NCBI RefSeq assembly: GCF_000373365.1
Contig: NZ_KB891137.1
Location: forward strand, 70,199-134,198
From: Parafrankia discariae
GTDB lineage: Bacteria; Actinomycetota; Actinomycetes; Frankiales; Frankiaceae
Direction of reading: 5' to 3'
DNA: 64,000 bases
Shown: positions 42,512 to 50,961 of the stretch, one piece after another
How the letters are laid out: each line of letters begins with the position of its first letter
Position numbering within the stretch: the first letter of the stretch is position 1
Notes under the pieces: model-generated
The model's database searches: none
What the model saw: the letters and a program-made list of their open reading frames with translations, nothing else
Told to the model about the DNA's origin: nothing
Program-made: the position numbers and the translations under genes

Positions 42512-43621
42512 TCAGGGCTCGGTCGGGTTGAGAATCCCGTCGACCTCGGCGTCGGTGAGGTTGTAGTTGTAGAAGGTCGTGTAGAAGGTCTTGATCTCCT
42601 TCGCGATGTCCACGTCGGCGAAGCGGTCGGGGTGCAGGGTCTTGGCCACCCACAGCGGCTGCAGCGCGGACTCGGCGCTGCGCGCGGCCCAGACGAACAC
42701 CCCGCGCGGGTTGGTGATCACGTGATGGTTCCGCACCGCGGCCACGGTCGACCAGCGGTCGTCCTTCAGGATCTCCTCACAGGTCGAGTGGTCCCGGCAG
42801 ATGATGTAGTCCGGGTTCCAGGCGAACACGGTCTCGAGCGTCACCGACTTGGCGGTGCCCTCGACCCCGCTGTTCTCCGTGGCGGCCACCCCACCGCCCT
42901 GACGTGCCCAGACCTCGGCGATCGTCTTGCTGGCGTCGGTGTTCAGCGGGTCGTTCGCCGTGTAGTAGATCTTCGGGCGTTCCGCGTCGGGGATGTCCTT
43001 CGTGCCCTCGGCGGCGCGTTCGAGCGCGCTGCCGTAGAACTCGGTGAACTTCTTCGCCCGCGCCGGCGCGTCCCCGCCGAGCACGTCGGCGATGAAGGTG
43101 ACGCCCTCCTTTAGCTTGTCGGAGTTCGGGAAGCTGGCGACGTCGAGAGCCGGAATCCCCAGATCGGTGATCGTCTTCCGCAGCGTCTCGTTGCCGCTGG
43201 TCAGGAGTACCAGGTCCGGCTTCTGCGCCAGCAGGACCTCGTTGTTCACGGTGGTCGTGTCCGTGCCGAAGACGGCGGTCTTCTCCGCGAGCGGCGGATA
43301 GATCTTCTTGAACAGCGGCAGGGTCGTCAGGTTGCTCTCGGTCACGCCGACCTGCCGCTCGATCGCGCCGAGCAGGAAGACGATCTGGGTGACCGCCGGA
43401 TAGTTGGTGACGATCCGCATCGGGCGCGTCGGCACCTCGACGCTGTTGCCCGACATGTCGACGACGGTGTGCGTCGTCGCCTCGGCCTGGGTCGTCGTGT
43501 CGGCGGAACCGCTCTGGGCGCTGGTGGTGTCGTCACCGCAGGCGGTCAGGGCCAGGAGCGCGAGCAGCGCCGCCACCAGGACGGCGGTGAGGCGGCGATA
43601 CAGGAATCGGATATCTGCCAT
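42512..43621 (-). CDS. Iron/siderophore-type ABC substrate-binding lipoprotein
   Basis: This 369-residue protein has a lipoprotein signal with lipobox ALTACGDD near residue 28 and the periplasmic-binding type 2 (FepB/BtuF-like) fold: VDMSGNSVEVPTRPMRIVT, then VFLLGAIERQVGV and NNEVLLAQKPDLVLLTSG. Family members capture ferric siderophores, heme or cobalamin outside the membrane. No permease or ATPase is adjacent, so it must pair with a transporter elsewhere. The promoter region (43622 onward) has the imperfect palindrome TTGGAG-TTTT-CTCCGA at 43825-43840 but no obvious IdeR/DtxR box. The ATG at 43621 gives a normal signal peptide. Confidence 0.92.
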   Translation of the reverse strand: MADIRFLYRRLTAVLVAALLALLALTACGDDTTSAQSGSADTTTQAEATTHTVVDMSGNSVEVPTRPMRIVTNYPAVTQIVFLLGAIERQVGVTESNLTTLPLFKKIYPPLAEKTAVFGTDTTTVNNEVLLAQKPDLVLLTSGNETLRKTITDLGIPALDVASFPNSDKLKEGVTFIADVLGGDAPARAKKFTEFYGSALERAAEGTKDIPDAERPKIYYTANDPLNTDASKTIAEVWARQGGGVAATENSGVEGTAKSVTLETVFAWNPDYIICRDHSTCEEILKDDRWSTVAAVRNHHVITNPRGVFVWAARSAESALQPLWVAKTLHPDRFADVDIAKEIKTFYTTFYNYNLTDAEVDGILNPTEP

Positions 43622-44074
43622 GTGCGATTGCAGTCCTCGGACGAGTGCTTCGACAGGGGTCTACGGTGACGGCGACGGGGCCCACCGGCGTGGCGACCTG
43701 ACCTGGCCAGGGTGCGGTCGACGGCTCGATGTCCGGCTGAGGGCGTGCGACGCCGCACCATGATCTCAACAGATCCGCGGATGCGGTCCGTGTCGCGAAT
43801 ATAGTCCGCATACGCTTATCTAGTTTGGAGTTTTCTCCGAATCTGCGGATCGAAACCGGTCGGTGGCGGTCGGTGGCGGCTCCGGCAGCGCCACGGGCCG
43901 CGGCCGCGGCCGCCGCGCACGTCGAGCCCGGCCTCGACCTCGGCGGCGACCGGGACACGGACGGTTCCGGCGGGGCGCGCGGCCAGCGTGACCTTGACCG
44001 TTGGACGGTAGGCTCTCGCCGGTTGGGCTGATCGTCAGCTCGGTGATGCCTGGTTGGCGAGGTGTGGCGGGTCC
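43622..44074. promoter_or_regulatory. Divergent region, binding protein / TetR
   Basis: This 453-bp interval separates the leftward lipoprotein gene and rightward TetR gene. The section 43790-43845 is AT-richer and contains the small palindrome TTGGAGTTTTCTCCGA (43825-43840), a candidate TetR operator or hairpin. No gene is supported. Confidence 0.45.
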
Positions 44075-44650
44075 GTGACGGTTCGGCGGCGGCCCGGGGC
44101 CGCACGGGAACGGGTGCTCGCCGTCGCGTTGGAACTGTTCGCCCGGAACGGGGTCAGCGGTACCTCGATCCAGATGATCGCCGACGAGCTGGGCGTGACC
44201 AAGGCGGCCGTCTACTTCCAGTTCAACGCCAAGGAGGAGTTGCTCCAGGCGCTGGTCGCCCCGGCCCTCGAGGAGATGCGGAAGGTGACCGAGGCGGCGG
44301 AGGCCCGCCGCCGGCCGGCCGATCAGCTGTCCACCGCGCTGACGGGCGTGGTGGACATGATCATCAAGAACAGTCGGCTGAACGCGGTCGTGCTGGCCGA
44401 TCCCGCCGTGAGCCGCCTGGCCCGGGAGGACCCGATCCTGCGGGATCTCGCGGCCAGGCTGGACCGGATCCTGGCCGGCCCGGACCCGGATGTCGAGGCG
44501 CTCGTGACCACCGTGATGGTCAGCGGCGGCCTGATGGCGGCGACGACGGACCCGCGCCTGGCCGAACTCGACCAGGACCTCCTTCGGCGCCACCTGCTGA
44601 ACATCGCGCGCCGCATGTTCGGCCTGCGCGCCATCCGCGCCCAGGACTGA
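44075..44650 (+). CDS. TetR family transcriptional regulator
   Basis: This 191-residue regulator has the HTH GTSIQMIADELGVTKAAVYFQF (residues ~32-53) and a helical effector domain. The GTG at 44075 is preferred over the TTG at 44054; GAGGTG lies upstream. It is divergent from the iron-type binding protein gene and upstream of the convergent molybdopterin enzyme gene. It may regulate the binding protein; no ligand can be inferred. Confidence 0.92.
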   Translation: MTVRRRPGAARERVLAVALELFARNGVSGTSIQMIADELGVTKAAVYFQFNAKEELLQALVAPALEEMRKVTEAAEARRRPADQLSTALTGVVDMIIKNSRLNAVVLADPAVSRLAREDPILRDLAARLDRILAGPDPDVEALVTTVMVSGGLMAATTDPRLAELDQDLLRRHLLNIARRMFGLRAIRAQD

Positions 44651-44733
44651 GCGGGAGTACTCCGAGCGCGTTCCAGCCGAGGGCCGCCCCGATTGTTCCC
44701 CGTGGCCCACTGCGCCACCCGGTGCCGCGGCGG

Positions 44734-44796
44734 GTCACCGGCGGTGCCACCGGTCCCGGCGGTCACCGGCGGTCCCGGCGGTCCCGGCGGTCACCG
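44734..44796. repeat. 9-bp degenerate GGTCCCGGC repeats
   Basis: A run of related 9-mers (GGTCACCGGC and GGTCCCGGC) lies between the convergent TetR and molybdopterin genes, about 7 copies in register. It is non-coding on the reading frames used here and may also act as a structured terminator. Confidence 0.8.
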
Positions 44797-44875
44797 ACTT
44801 GCTCTCGTCCTCGTTCATCGGGAACGTGGTTTCCTCGCCGGGGATGGACGGAAGGGCGAGGCCGTACCCGGCCGC

Positions 44876-46906
44876 TCAGGCCGGGTGCACGCTCACCGGG
44901 ATGGCGTTGTAGCGGGCCATGCCGGTGACGAGGTCGACCTGGTTCCTGTCGGTCAGCCGGTTCACGTTCGCCGACTGGTGGCCGTGCGGTACCGAGACCG
45001 CTCCGCGGCGGATGGTTCCGTCGATCTTCGCGATCCCGGTGATCTCACCACTGGTCGAGCGGACGGTCACCGGCTGGCTGTCGACCACGCCGGCCGCCAC
45101 CGCGTCGTCGGGGTGCAGGACGATCTCGGGCTGGTCGCCGAGGAAGTCCAGCTGGGAGTTCAGATGACGCTTCTGGCGCCGGGGGGTGAAGACGAGCGGG
45201 GCGGGCGGTTCGAGCGCGGCCAGCTGGTCGACGAGCAGTCGGGGGGCGAGGCGCCAGCCGCCCATCCGCTCGACGTGCCCGTCCACCCACGGCGACGGGA
45301 CCTCGCGGGGAACCTCGACCCAGCCCGCGGAGACGACCTCGTCGAACGGGCGCCGGGCGTGGGCGGTGATCTCGGCGAGCAGGGTGTCGTCGGTGACCTG
45401 CCCGGAGCTGGTGTCGGCGAGCTGGTGACCGAGGCGCCGCCCGAGCTCCGCGAGCACCCACCACACGGAACGCCGGTCCCCGACCGGTTCGACGACCGCG
45501 GGGGTGTGCTGGGTGGCGACGCGCTGGATCAGGAAGTCCCACAGGCTCACGTCGGCCCGTTCCAGCTGGTCCTTGGTCGGCAGGACGTGGGTGGACAGGG
45601 CCGTCGTCTCGTTACTGATGATCTCGATGGTGGCGAACAGCTCCAGTTCCCGCAGCGCGGGGACCAGCGTCTCGGTGTCGGGGAAGGCCGTGACGAGATG
45701 CCCGCCGAGATTGAGGACCGCCCGGATGTTGCCGGCGCGGATCTCGTCGGCCAGGACGGCACACGGCCACTCGCCGAGGAAGGAGTGCGTCTCCGGGCGG
45801 CTGCGCGGGCCCGGCCCGAACGAGCCCTCGACCGGTGAGACCGGCAGCTCGTAGGCCTCCAGCTGGTTCTTGAAACCGGGGTGGAACCAGGCGCCGCCAG
45901 GCTGGTTCATCGACCCGGTAATGATCATCAATGACCAGGCGAGCCACTGCGTGACGTTCGCGCTGGACGCCATGGTGACGCCGGTCCCGGTCTCGACCGC
46001 GACCCGCCCCGCCCGCCGCGCGCCGGCGAGGAGCGCGGCCAGATCCTCGGCGGAGACGTCGGCGATCCGGGCGGTGTGCTCCGAGGTGAACGGCTCGACG
46101 GCGGCGGCCAGCGTCTCGACGCCCTGCGTGTGCCGGGCGACCGCCTCGCGGTCGGCGCCGTCACGCAGGACCTCGCGAACCAGGTGGGCGAGGATCGCGT
46201 AGTCGGTGCCGGGGCGCGGGGCGAGATGGTGGCCGGCCAGGCGGGCGGTCTCGGTGTCACGGGGGTCGATCACCCACACCTCCGCCCGCTCCCGCAGCGC
46301 CCGCAGGGTGCCCGTCGGGTTCGGCATCGCGACGGTGTGCCCGTGGGAGACCACCGGGTTGCTGCCGACGAAGATGACGAACGACGCGTTGTCGTAGTCG
46401 GGCCGGCCGCTGAGCGCCGGTGAGCCACCCACCAGATCCGCGATCAGCACCTTGGCCGTTCCGTCGATGGTCAGCGGGCTGAACCTCGCCGGCGTGCCGA
46501 TCGCGGCGTGCAGGGCCTGCGCCATCGTGTAGCCGGCGGCGTCCATGCCGATGCCGCTGCCGAAGAAGACACCGACCGATTCGGGCCCGTGCCGCTCGAT
46601 GATGGTTCGCAACCGGCCGCCGAGATCGTCCAGGCACTCCTCCCAGGTGGTCGACCGCAGCTCGCCGTCGACCTTCATCAGCGGACGTTCGATGCGGTCC
46701 GGATGATGGTGCATCCGCGGCAGTGACCGGCCCTTCGGGCAGGTGTAGCCCCGCGACAGCGGGTGGTCCCGGTCGCCCCGCACCCGGATCACCTCGTCAC
46801 CGACCGTCTCGACGAGGATTCCGCACACGGACGTACAGATCCGGCAGAAGCTGCGGACCGTCCTCGTGTCGGTGATCGGCAGCTCCGTAACCGATAACTC
46901 CGTCAT
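44876..46906 (-). CDS. Molybdopterin oxidoreductase (formate dehydrogenase-like)
   Basis: This 676-residue protein has the N-terminal [4Fe-4S] site (FCRICTSVCG, then YTCPKGRS), the molybdopterin-binding region with GMDAAGYTMAQAL, IFVGSNPVV and VIDPRDTET, and a C-terminal cofactor-capping domain with LHPDDAVAAGVV and VSVPHGHQSANVNRLT. It belongs to the DMSO-reductase superfamily. At the usual Mo-ligand position, SPLTIDGTAKVLIADL shows aspartate rather than Cys, Sec or Ser. No electron-transfer or chaperone subunits are adjacent, so it may act as a single cytoplasmic polypeptide. The ATG at 46906 follows GGAGGG. Substrate not predictable. Confidence 0.9.
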   Translation of the reverse strand: MTELSVTELPITDTRTVRSFCRICTSVCGILVETVGDEVIRVRGDRDHPLSRGYTCPKGRSLPRMHHHPDRIERPLMKVDGELRSTTWEECLDDLGGRLRTIIERHGPESVGVFFGSGIGMDAAGYTMAQALHAAIGTPARFSPLTIDGTAKVLIADLVGGSPALSGRPDYDNASFVIFVGSNPVVSHGHTVAMPNPTGTLRALRERAEVWVIDPRDTETARLAGHHLAPRPGTDYAILAHLVREVLRDGADREAVARHTQGVETLAAAVEPFTSEHTARIADVSAEDLAALLAGARRAGRVAVETGTGVTMASSANVTQWLAWSLMIITGSMNQPGGAWFHPGFKNQLEAYELPVSPVEGSFGPGPRSRPETHSFLGEWPCAVLADEIRAGNIRAVLNLGGHLVTAFPDTETLVPALRELELFATIEIISNETTALSTHVLPTKDQLERADVSLWDFLIQRVATQHTPAVVEPVGDRRSVWWVLAELGRRLGHQLADTSSGQVTDDTLLAEITAHARRPFDEVVSAGWVEVPREVPSPWVDGHVERMGGWRLAPRLLVDQLAALEPPAPLVFTPRRQKRHLNSQLDFLGDQPEIVLHPDDAVAAGVVDSQPVTVRSTSGEITGIAKIDGTIRRGAVSVPHGHQSANVNRLTDRNQVDLVTGMARYNAIPVSVHPA

Positions 46907-46961
46907 CGTCACCCTCCAGACCGTTCAGGACCCTTCGGGTCCTGGCATTGGTTTCACCGGG

Positions 46962-47353
46962 TCAGCCACCGATCGCGGACATCGGCCGGTCCGGCTGGTG
47001 GAAGGCCGGGCCGTCGATGCCGTGACCGGCACGCTTGCCCCGGACGGCGGCCCGCCACAGCTCGGCGAGCTGGGTGTCACTCGCCCCGGCGCGCAGCGGT
47101 GTGCGCAGGGAGGCCTGGATCTCCGGCGCGGTGACCATCCGCGACCGGTCCCAGCCGTGCCGGGCGTCCAGCGGCATCTGCTCGATGAAGCGAGACGCGC
47201 AGATCCGTCGCGATCCGCCCGAACCCGTCGAGCAGACCCGCGCCCGCCAGGACAGGCGTCACCGGAACCTCCGGGAGCCGCCCCGGCCCTCGGACCTGGA
47301 CGGGATCCGGGCTCCCCCGGAGCGGGGCCGTCTGGACATCGCTGGATCCTCAA
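46962..47353 (-). pseudogene. Frameshifted C-terminal gene remnant
   Basis: Minus-strand frames across this stretch look like parts of one lost protein. One frame reads PLDARHGWDRSRMVTAPEIQ then ASLRTPLRAGASDTQLAELW and GKRAGHGIDGPAFHQPDRPM to a stop at 46962. Another reads TPVLAGAGLLDGFGRIATDL across 47210-47260. The sequence is protein-like, with correct codon bias, but no start and at least one frameshift. I cannot name the family with confidence. It follows directly behind the molybdopterin gene and so probably marks an old deletion. Confidence 0.4.
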
Positions 47354-47477
47354 AGGCCGGGCGGCTCACGGCCAGGTGCGGCCGTCAGCACTGAGAAGGT
47401 CGATTCCCACTGATCGCCAGGTCGACGCGCCGGCGCAGGGCGTACACGTGGAACTTGCGACCTGAACACGACTGAGC

Positions 47478-47642
47478 CTAGACGGACGTCAAGGCTTTGC
47501 ACAGACGATCGTGAAGTTCCGCGGCCTGCGATCGAGCAGCGGGACCTCGCCACGCCCATCCGGTACGCCGGGCCCGGCACCAGGCGTCGTCGACGATCCA
47601 CGACCACCGGCGCATCTTCGGCGCGCCACTCAGGATGGCCAT
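47478..47642 (-). CDS. Small Trp-rich hypothetical protein
   Basis: The 54-residue frame MAILSGAPKMRRWSWIVDDA continues WCRARRTGWAWRGPAARSQA and ends with a helical RLCKALTSV. GGGGGAG precedes its ATG. The Trp/Arg-rich composition is unusual and not a simple GC artefact. It is divergent from the MerR gene. I do not recognise a family, and with no homologue to compare the call stays weak. Confidence 0.3.
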   Translation of the reverse strand: MAILSGAPKMRRWSWIVDDAWCRARRTGWAWRGPAARSQAAELHDRLCKALTSV

Positions 47643-47748
47643 CGCTCCCCCGCCCGACACCGCATCGTCTACGACGATCCGTAGAACTTTCCTCCGCACT
47701 TTAGACGCCGTGTCTGCGTGGACCCTGGAACTCCCTTTCCCGCATGAC

Positions 47749-47779
47749 TTGAACCTGACGTGACGTCAGGTCCTAGGTT
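47749..47779 (+). promoter_or_regulatory. MerR-type promoter with 19-bp spacer and operator
   Basis: A -35 TTGAAC (47749-47754) and -10 TAGGTT (47774-47779) are separated by 19 bp. The spacer is filled by the palindrome CCTGACGT-G-ACGTCAGG (47754-47770). An over-long spacer with an internal operator is the hallmark of MerR-activated promoters, which the dimer untwists on ligand binding. The downstream gene is itself merR, so autoregulation is likely. Confidence 0.85.
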
Positions 47780-47810
47780 CGATCGCGCGGCACCAGGCGA
47801 GGAGAAAGTC

Positions 47811-48422
47811 GTGTCACGACAGGACGGGATGTGGCGGATCGGCGAGCTGGCCCGCGCGACCGGGCTCACCGTCCGGACGCTGCACCACTACGACCGGCTC
47901 GGCCTGCTCTCGTCGCGGTCGCGAACCGAGGGCGGGCACCGCTGCTACACCAGCGGCGACGTCCGGCGCCTGCACCGCATCGTCGCGCTGCGCAGCCTGG
48001 GCCTCTCCCTGGAGGAGATCGGGATGCTCCTGGACGGCGAGCCCGATCCGACCAGCCTGCTCCGCCGCCAGCTCGGCGTCGTGGAGGAGCGCATCCGCAA
48101 GGCGTCCGCCCTGCGGACCCGGCTGCTGGACGTCCTGGACAGCCTGGGCCGGAACACCGGACCTTCCACTCGGCAACTCCTGCAACTCATCGAGGAGACC
48201 ACTGCGATGAACGAGACGATGATCCCAGAGCAGTTCGCGGAGCTGAAGGAAGCGAGAGAACAGCGGGTACGACAACTGAGCGACGGGGATTTCGCCGCGC
48301 TCAGCCAGACGAGGAAAGACGCGTGGAGCGCGCTCAGCCGCCAGGAACAGCAGCGCCTGACCGTGCGGCTCCGCAAGATGATTCCGAGGACCGCCGGTGG
48401 CAACGGGAAGGGCCGACCATGA
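47811..48422 (+). CDS. MerR family regulator (TipA-like)
   Basis: This 203-residue regulator has the winged HTH MWRIGELARATGLTVRTLHH then YDRLGLLSSRSR (residues ~5-40) and a long dimerisation helix. Its C-terminal ~80 residues (MNETMIPEQFAELKE...) resemble the TipAS-type or TipA-related drug-binding region but are too short to be a full TipAS domain. GAGGAG precedes the GTG. It overlaps the SnoaL-like gene by 4 bp. The promoter shows a canonical MerR operator, so it probably activates its own operon in response to a small ligand. Confidence 0.92.
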   Translation: MSRQDGMWRIGELARATGLTVRTLHHYDRLGLLSSRSRTEGGHRCYTSGDVRRLHRIVALRSLGLSLEEIGMLLDGEPDPTSLLRRQLGVVEERIRKASALRTRLLDVLDSLGRNTGPSTRQLLQLIEETTAMNETMIPEQFAELKEAREQRVRQLSDGDFAALSQTRKDAWSALSRQEQQRLTVRLRKMIPRTAGGNGKGRP

Positions 48423-48892
48423 GCCCTGTCGCCTCAGAGCTGGCCGACCGCGCCGAGATCACCGGCCTTGTCAGCCGTTACTTCAGCGCGGTCGACGACA
48501 GGCGACTCGACCGCGCGACCGTGGAGGCGGTGTTCACCACCAGTGGCCGCCTGACCCGGCCCAACGGCGCGTCACTCGTAGGACCTGAGGCCATCGCCGC
48601 CGGGCAGAGCCAGAGCTTCGCCCGCTTCCGGGCAACCCAGCACGTCAGCTCCGACCACGTCATCGACCTCGACGGGGACAGCGCCCGACTCCGGGCCAAC
48701 CTGATCGCCATGCACCTGTGGGCCGACCAGGAACGAGATCCCAATACGCTCCAAACGCATTTTCTTGCCGGCGGGGTGCTCCACGCTCTCGTGGTACGCA
48801 CCGGTCGGGTATGGCGCCTCAGCGAACTGTCACTGCGCAATACCTGGAGAACTGGGAGCGGATACGCCGCGATGCTCTCGACCGGGAGATGA
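48419..48892 (+). CDS. SnoaL/NTF2-like fold protein
   Basis: This 157-residue protein matches the SnoaL-like alpha+beta barrel: ADRAEITGLVSRYFSAVDDR (residues ~9-28), then ATQHVSSDHVIDLDGDSARL and WADQERDPNTL. The fold is used by polyketide cyclases, ketosteroid isomerases and small binding proteins. The ATG overlaps the merR stop, so the pair is coupled. A role as ligand-binding or enzyme partner of the MerR regulator is possible. The active-site residues are not conclusive. Confidence 0.87.
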   Translation: MSPVASELADRAEITGLVSRYFSAVDDRRLDRATVEAVFTTSGRLTRPNGASLVGPEAIAAGQSQSFARFRATQHVSSDHVIDLDGDSARLRANLIAMHLWADQERDPNTLQTHFLAGGVLHALVVRTGRVWRLSELSLRNTWRTGSGYAAMLSTGR

Positions 48893-49227
48893 CGGACGGC
48901 GGCTCCGACGGCACGGCGGCTCCGACGGCATCGACGGCGGCGTGAAGGCCGCCGAGATCATAGCCCTCGTCCTCGGTTCGAGACCCGACGGCTACTCGAC
49001 CCCACCCGCCGGCAGCGTGCGGGAAATGTGCTCGGCGGAGCACTGACGGTGTCGTCTCCTGATTCCACGCCACAGCGCACCAGGCAGAAGGAAACCAACG
49101 GAACTCGGTAGATAGACTATCCGGGCTTGGCGCGTTCGGCCGAAGATTGACGAGGACTGGGGTTTGCATGACGGCGTATCCAGGAGCGGCCCGACCGGCC
49201 TGGCGCTTCGTCGATCTCGCTACCAGC

Positions 49228-49252
49228 CTCTTTATTTTCCGTGGAGAAACAG
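49228..49252 (+). promoter_or_regulatory. Leader conserved with the copy-A receptor
   Basis: CTCTTTATTTTCCGTGGAGAAACAG just before the ATG matches the leader of the paralogue at 25589-25615, including the ribosome-binding GTGGAG/GTGGGG. Confidence 0.6.
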
Positions 49253-50473
49253 ATGTTCCTGGGTAGATTATCGGCGAGGTTATGGGGAGGAGCGGCGGCC
49301 ACGGTTCTTGTGGTTGCCGTGACCGGCTGTTCCGCGGGGGGCGGTGGTGGCACGGCGGCGGCCGCCGCCTGTGACAGCCCCGGCGTCACCGCCGACCAGG
49401 TGAAGCTCGGCCTCGTGGTCACCGACTCGGGTACCGGCAGCGCCGCGTTCGACTCGGCCCGCTCCGGTGTCGACGCCAGGATCGGGTTGGCCAACCAGGA
49501 AGGCGGCATAAACGGCCGCCAGATCGTATACCAGTGGCGTGACGACGCGAACTCCCCATCACAGAGCGCCAACGTCACCGCGAGCCTCGTCCAGCAGGAC
49601 TCGGTCTTCGGCCTGGTGACGGCCACCTCCGCGATCGGGAACTCGCTGGACCAGCTTGCCGCGCAGAGCGTCCCCATTATCGGCTTCGCCCAACCGGACT
49701 GGGGTAAATACCAGAACTTCTTCTCCTATCTGTACGCGGCTTCGCCCGAGACCATCGGCCGCTACATTCTGGCCAGCGGCGGGACGAAGGTCGCCTTCGT
49801 GACCACGGGGGCGTCGACCTTCACGCTGCAGATCATGGCGCGATACCAGGCCGCCTTCCAGGCGATCGGTCTCGGCACGACCGACGCGATCTCCTACACG
49901 AGCAGCACGGACAACCCGGTCCGGGTGGTCCAGCAGATATCGGCCGCCGGCGCCGACTCCATGATCGGTTTCACGACCTCGGCGGACTTCGCCGCGATCG
50001 CCCAGGCCGCCCGCGCGGCGCGCCTGGACCTCTCCAGCAGCGTCGCGCTCACCGGGTACGACCACAGCCTGCTCGCCACGCTGGGCCCGGCGCTCTCCGG
50101 TGTCTCGTTCCCCGTCTACTTCCGGCCCTTCGAGGCCGGGGGCACGGCCCTCGACCGTTACCGCACGGCGATGACCCGCTTTGCGCCGGAGACTCTCGTG
50201 CCCGAACAGCAGTTCGCCATGCATGCCTACATCTACACCGACATGTTCCTGCGTGGCCTCGAACTGGCCGGCCCCTGCCCCACCCGCGAGGGATTCATCA
50301 GCGCGCTACGGAAGGTCACCGACTACGACGCGGGCGGCCTGATCGCGCCGATAAACCTCGGCGACAACGCCAGCCAGCCGCTCAACTGCTACGCCTTCGT
50401 CAAGATCAACCCGGCCGGAGACGCGTTCCAGGTCGTCCACGAACGCCTCTGCGCCAACGGCACGGGCACCTGA
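49253..50473 (+). CDS. Orphan branched-chain-amino-acid-type substrate-binding lipoprotein, copy B
   Basis: This 406-residue paralogue of the protein at 25616 has lipobox VTGCSAG near residue 25 and the same type 1 binding fold (QVKLGLVVTDSGTGSAAFDS, GLANQEGGINGRQIVYQW). Long blocks are shared with copy A, for example RFAPET-VPEQQFAM-AY-YTD and RKVTDYDAGGLI-P-N. I estimate 55-65% identity by eye. GGAG lies 7 nt before ATG 49253. It also lacks transporter subunits nearby. The two receptors are about 24 kb apart, in the same orientation, with different neighbours. Confidence 0.93.
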   Translation: MFLGRLSARLWGGAAATVLVVAVTGCSAGGGGGTAAAAACDSPGVTADQVKLGLVVTDSGTGSAAFDSARSGVDARIGLANQEGGINGRQIVYQWRDDANSPSQSANVTASLVQQDSVFGLVTATSAIGNSLDQLAAQSVPIIGFAQPDWGKYQNFFSYLYAASPETIGRYILASGGTKVAFVTTGASTFTLQIMARYQAAFQAIGLGTTDAISYTSSTDNPVRVVQQISAAGADSMIGFTTSADFAAIAQAARAARLDLSSSVALTGYDHSLLATLGPALSGVSFPVYFRPFEAGGTALDRYRTAMTRFAPETLVPEQQFAMHAYIYTDMFLRGLELAGPCPTREGFISALRKVTDYDAGGLIAPINLGDNASQPLNCYAFVKINPAGDAFQVVHERLCANGTGT

Positions 50474-50539
50474 AACGTGTCGTTCGGTCTCGCCGCCTTC
50501 CTGCCGTCCCCGCGGGGGCGGGTGCGGTGGGGCCCGGAG

Positions 50540-50950
50540 TCAGGTACCGGCCGGCAGGAGTCCGCCGATCAGCCTCTCGACGCGGACGCGGATGGCATCA
50601 CGTATCGCGCGGACCGCGTCGATGCCCTGACCGGCGGGGTCGTCGAGTCTCCAGTCCTCGTAGCGGGTACCGGGGAACACGGGACAGGCGTCTCCGCAGC
50701 CCATGGTGATGACCACGTCGGAGGCCCGGACGGCGTCGACGGTGAGGATCTTCGGAGCCTCGGCGGCGATGTCGATGCCGACTTCGCTCATCGCGGCGAC
50801 GGCGGTCGGGTTGATCTGATCGGCGGGCAGGGAGCCGGCGGAACGGACCTCGATCCTCCCGGCGGCGAGGTGGGTGAGCCAGCCGGCGGCCATCTGGGAA
50901 CGGCCGGCGTTGTGGACGCAGACGAACAGCACCGAGGGCTTCCCGGACAC
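50540..50950 (-). CDS. arsC: Arsenate reductase (LMW phosphatase type)
   Basis: This 136-residue protein has the low-molecular-weight phosphatase P-loop CVHNAGRSQM (residues ~11-20), the redox pair in MGCGDACPVFPG and the acid loop DWRLDDPAG. This matches thioredoxin/mycothiol-coupled arsenate reductases that reduce As(V) to As(III). The GTG at 50950 follows AAAGGA at 6 nt. It is the last gene of the arsenic operon, 11 bp after the aquaglyceroporin. The three cysteines support arsenate reductase over a plain protein phosphatase. Confidence 0.93.
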   Translation of the reverse strand: MSGKPSVLFVCVHNAGRSQMAAGWLTHLAAGRIEVRSAGSLPADQINPTAVAAMSEVGIDIAAEAPKILTVDAVRASDVVITMGCGDACPVFPGTRYEDWRLDDPAGQGIDAVRAIRDAIRVRVERLIGGLLPAGT

Positions 50951-50961
50951 GAGCAGTCCTT

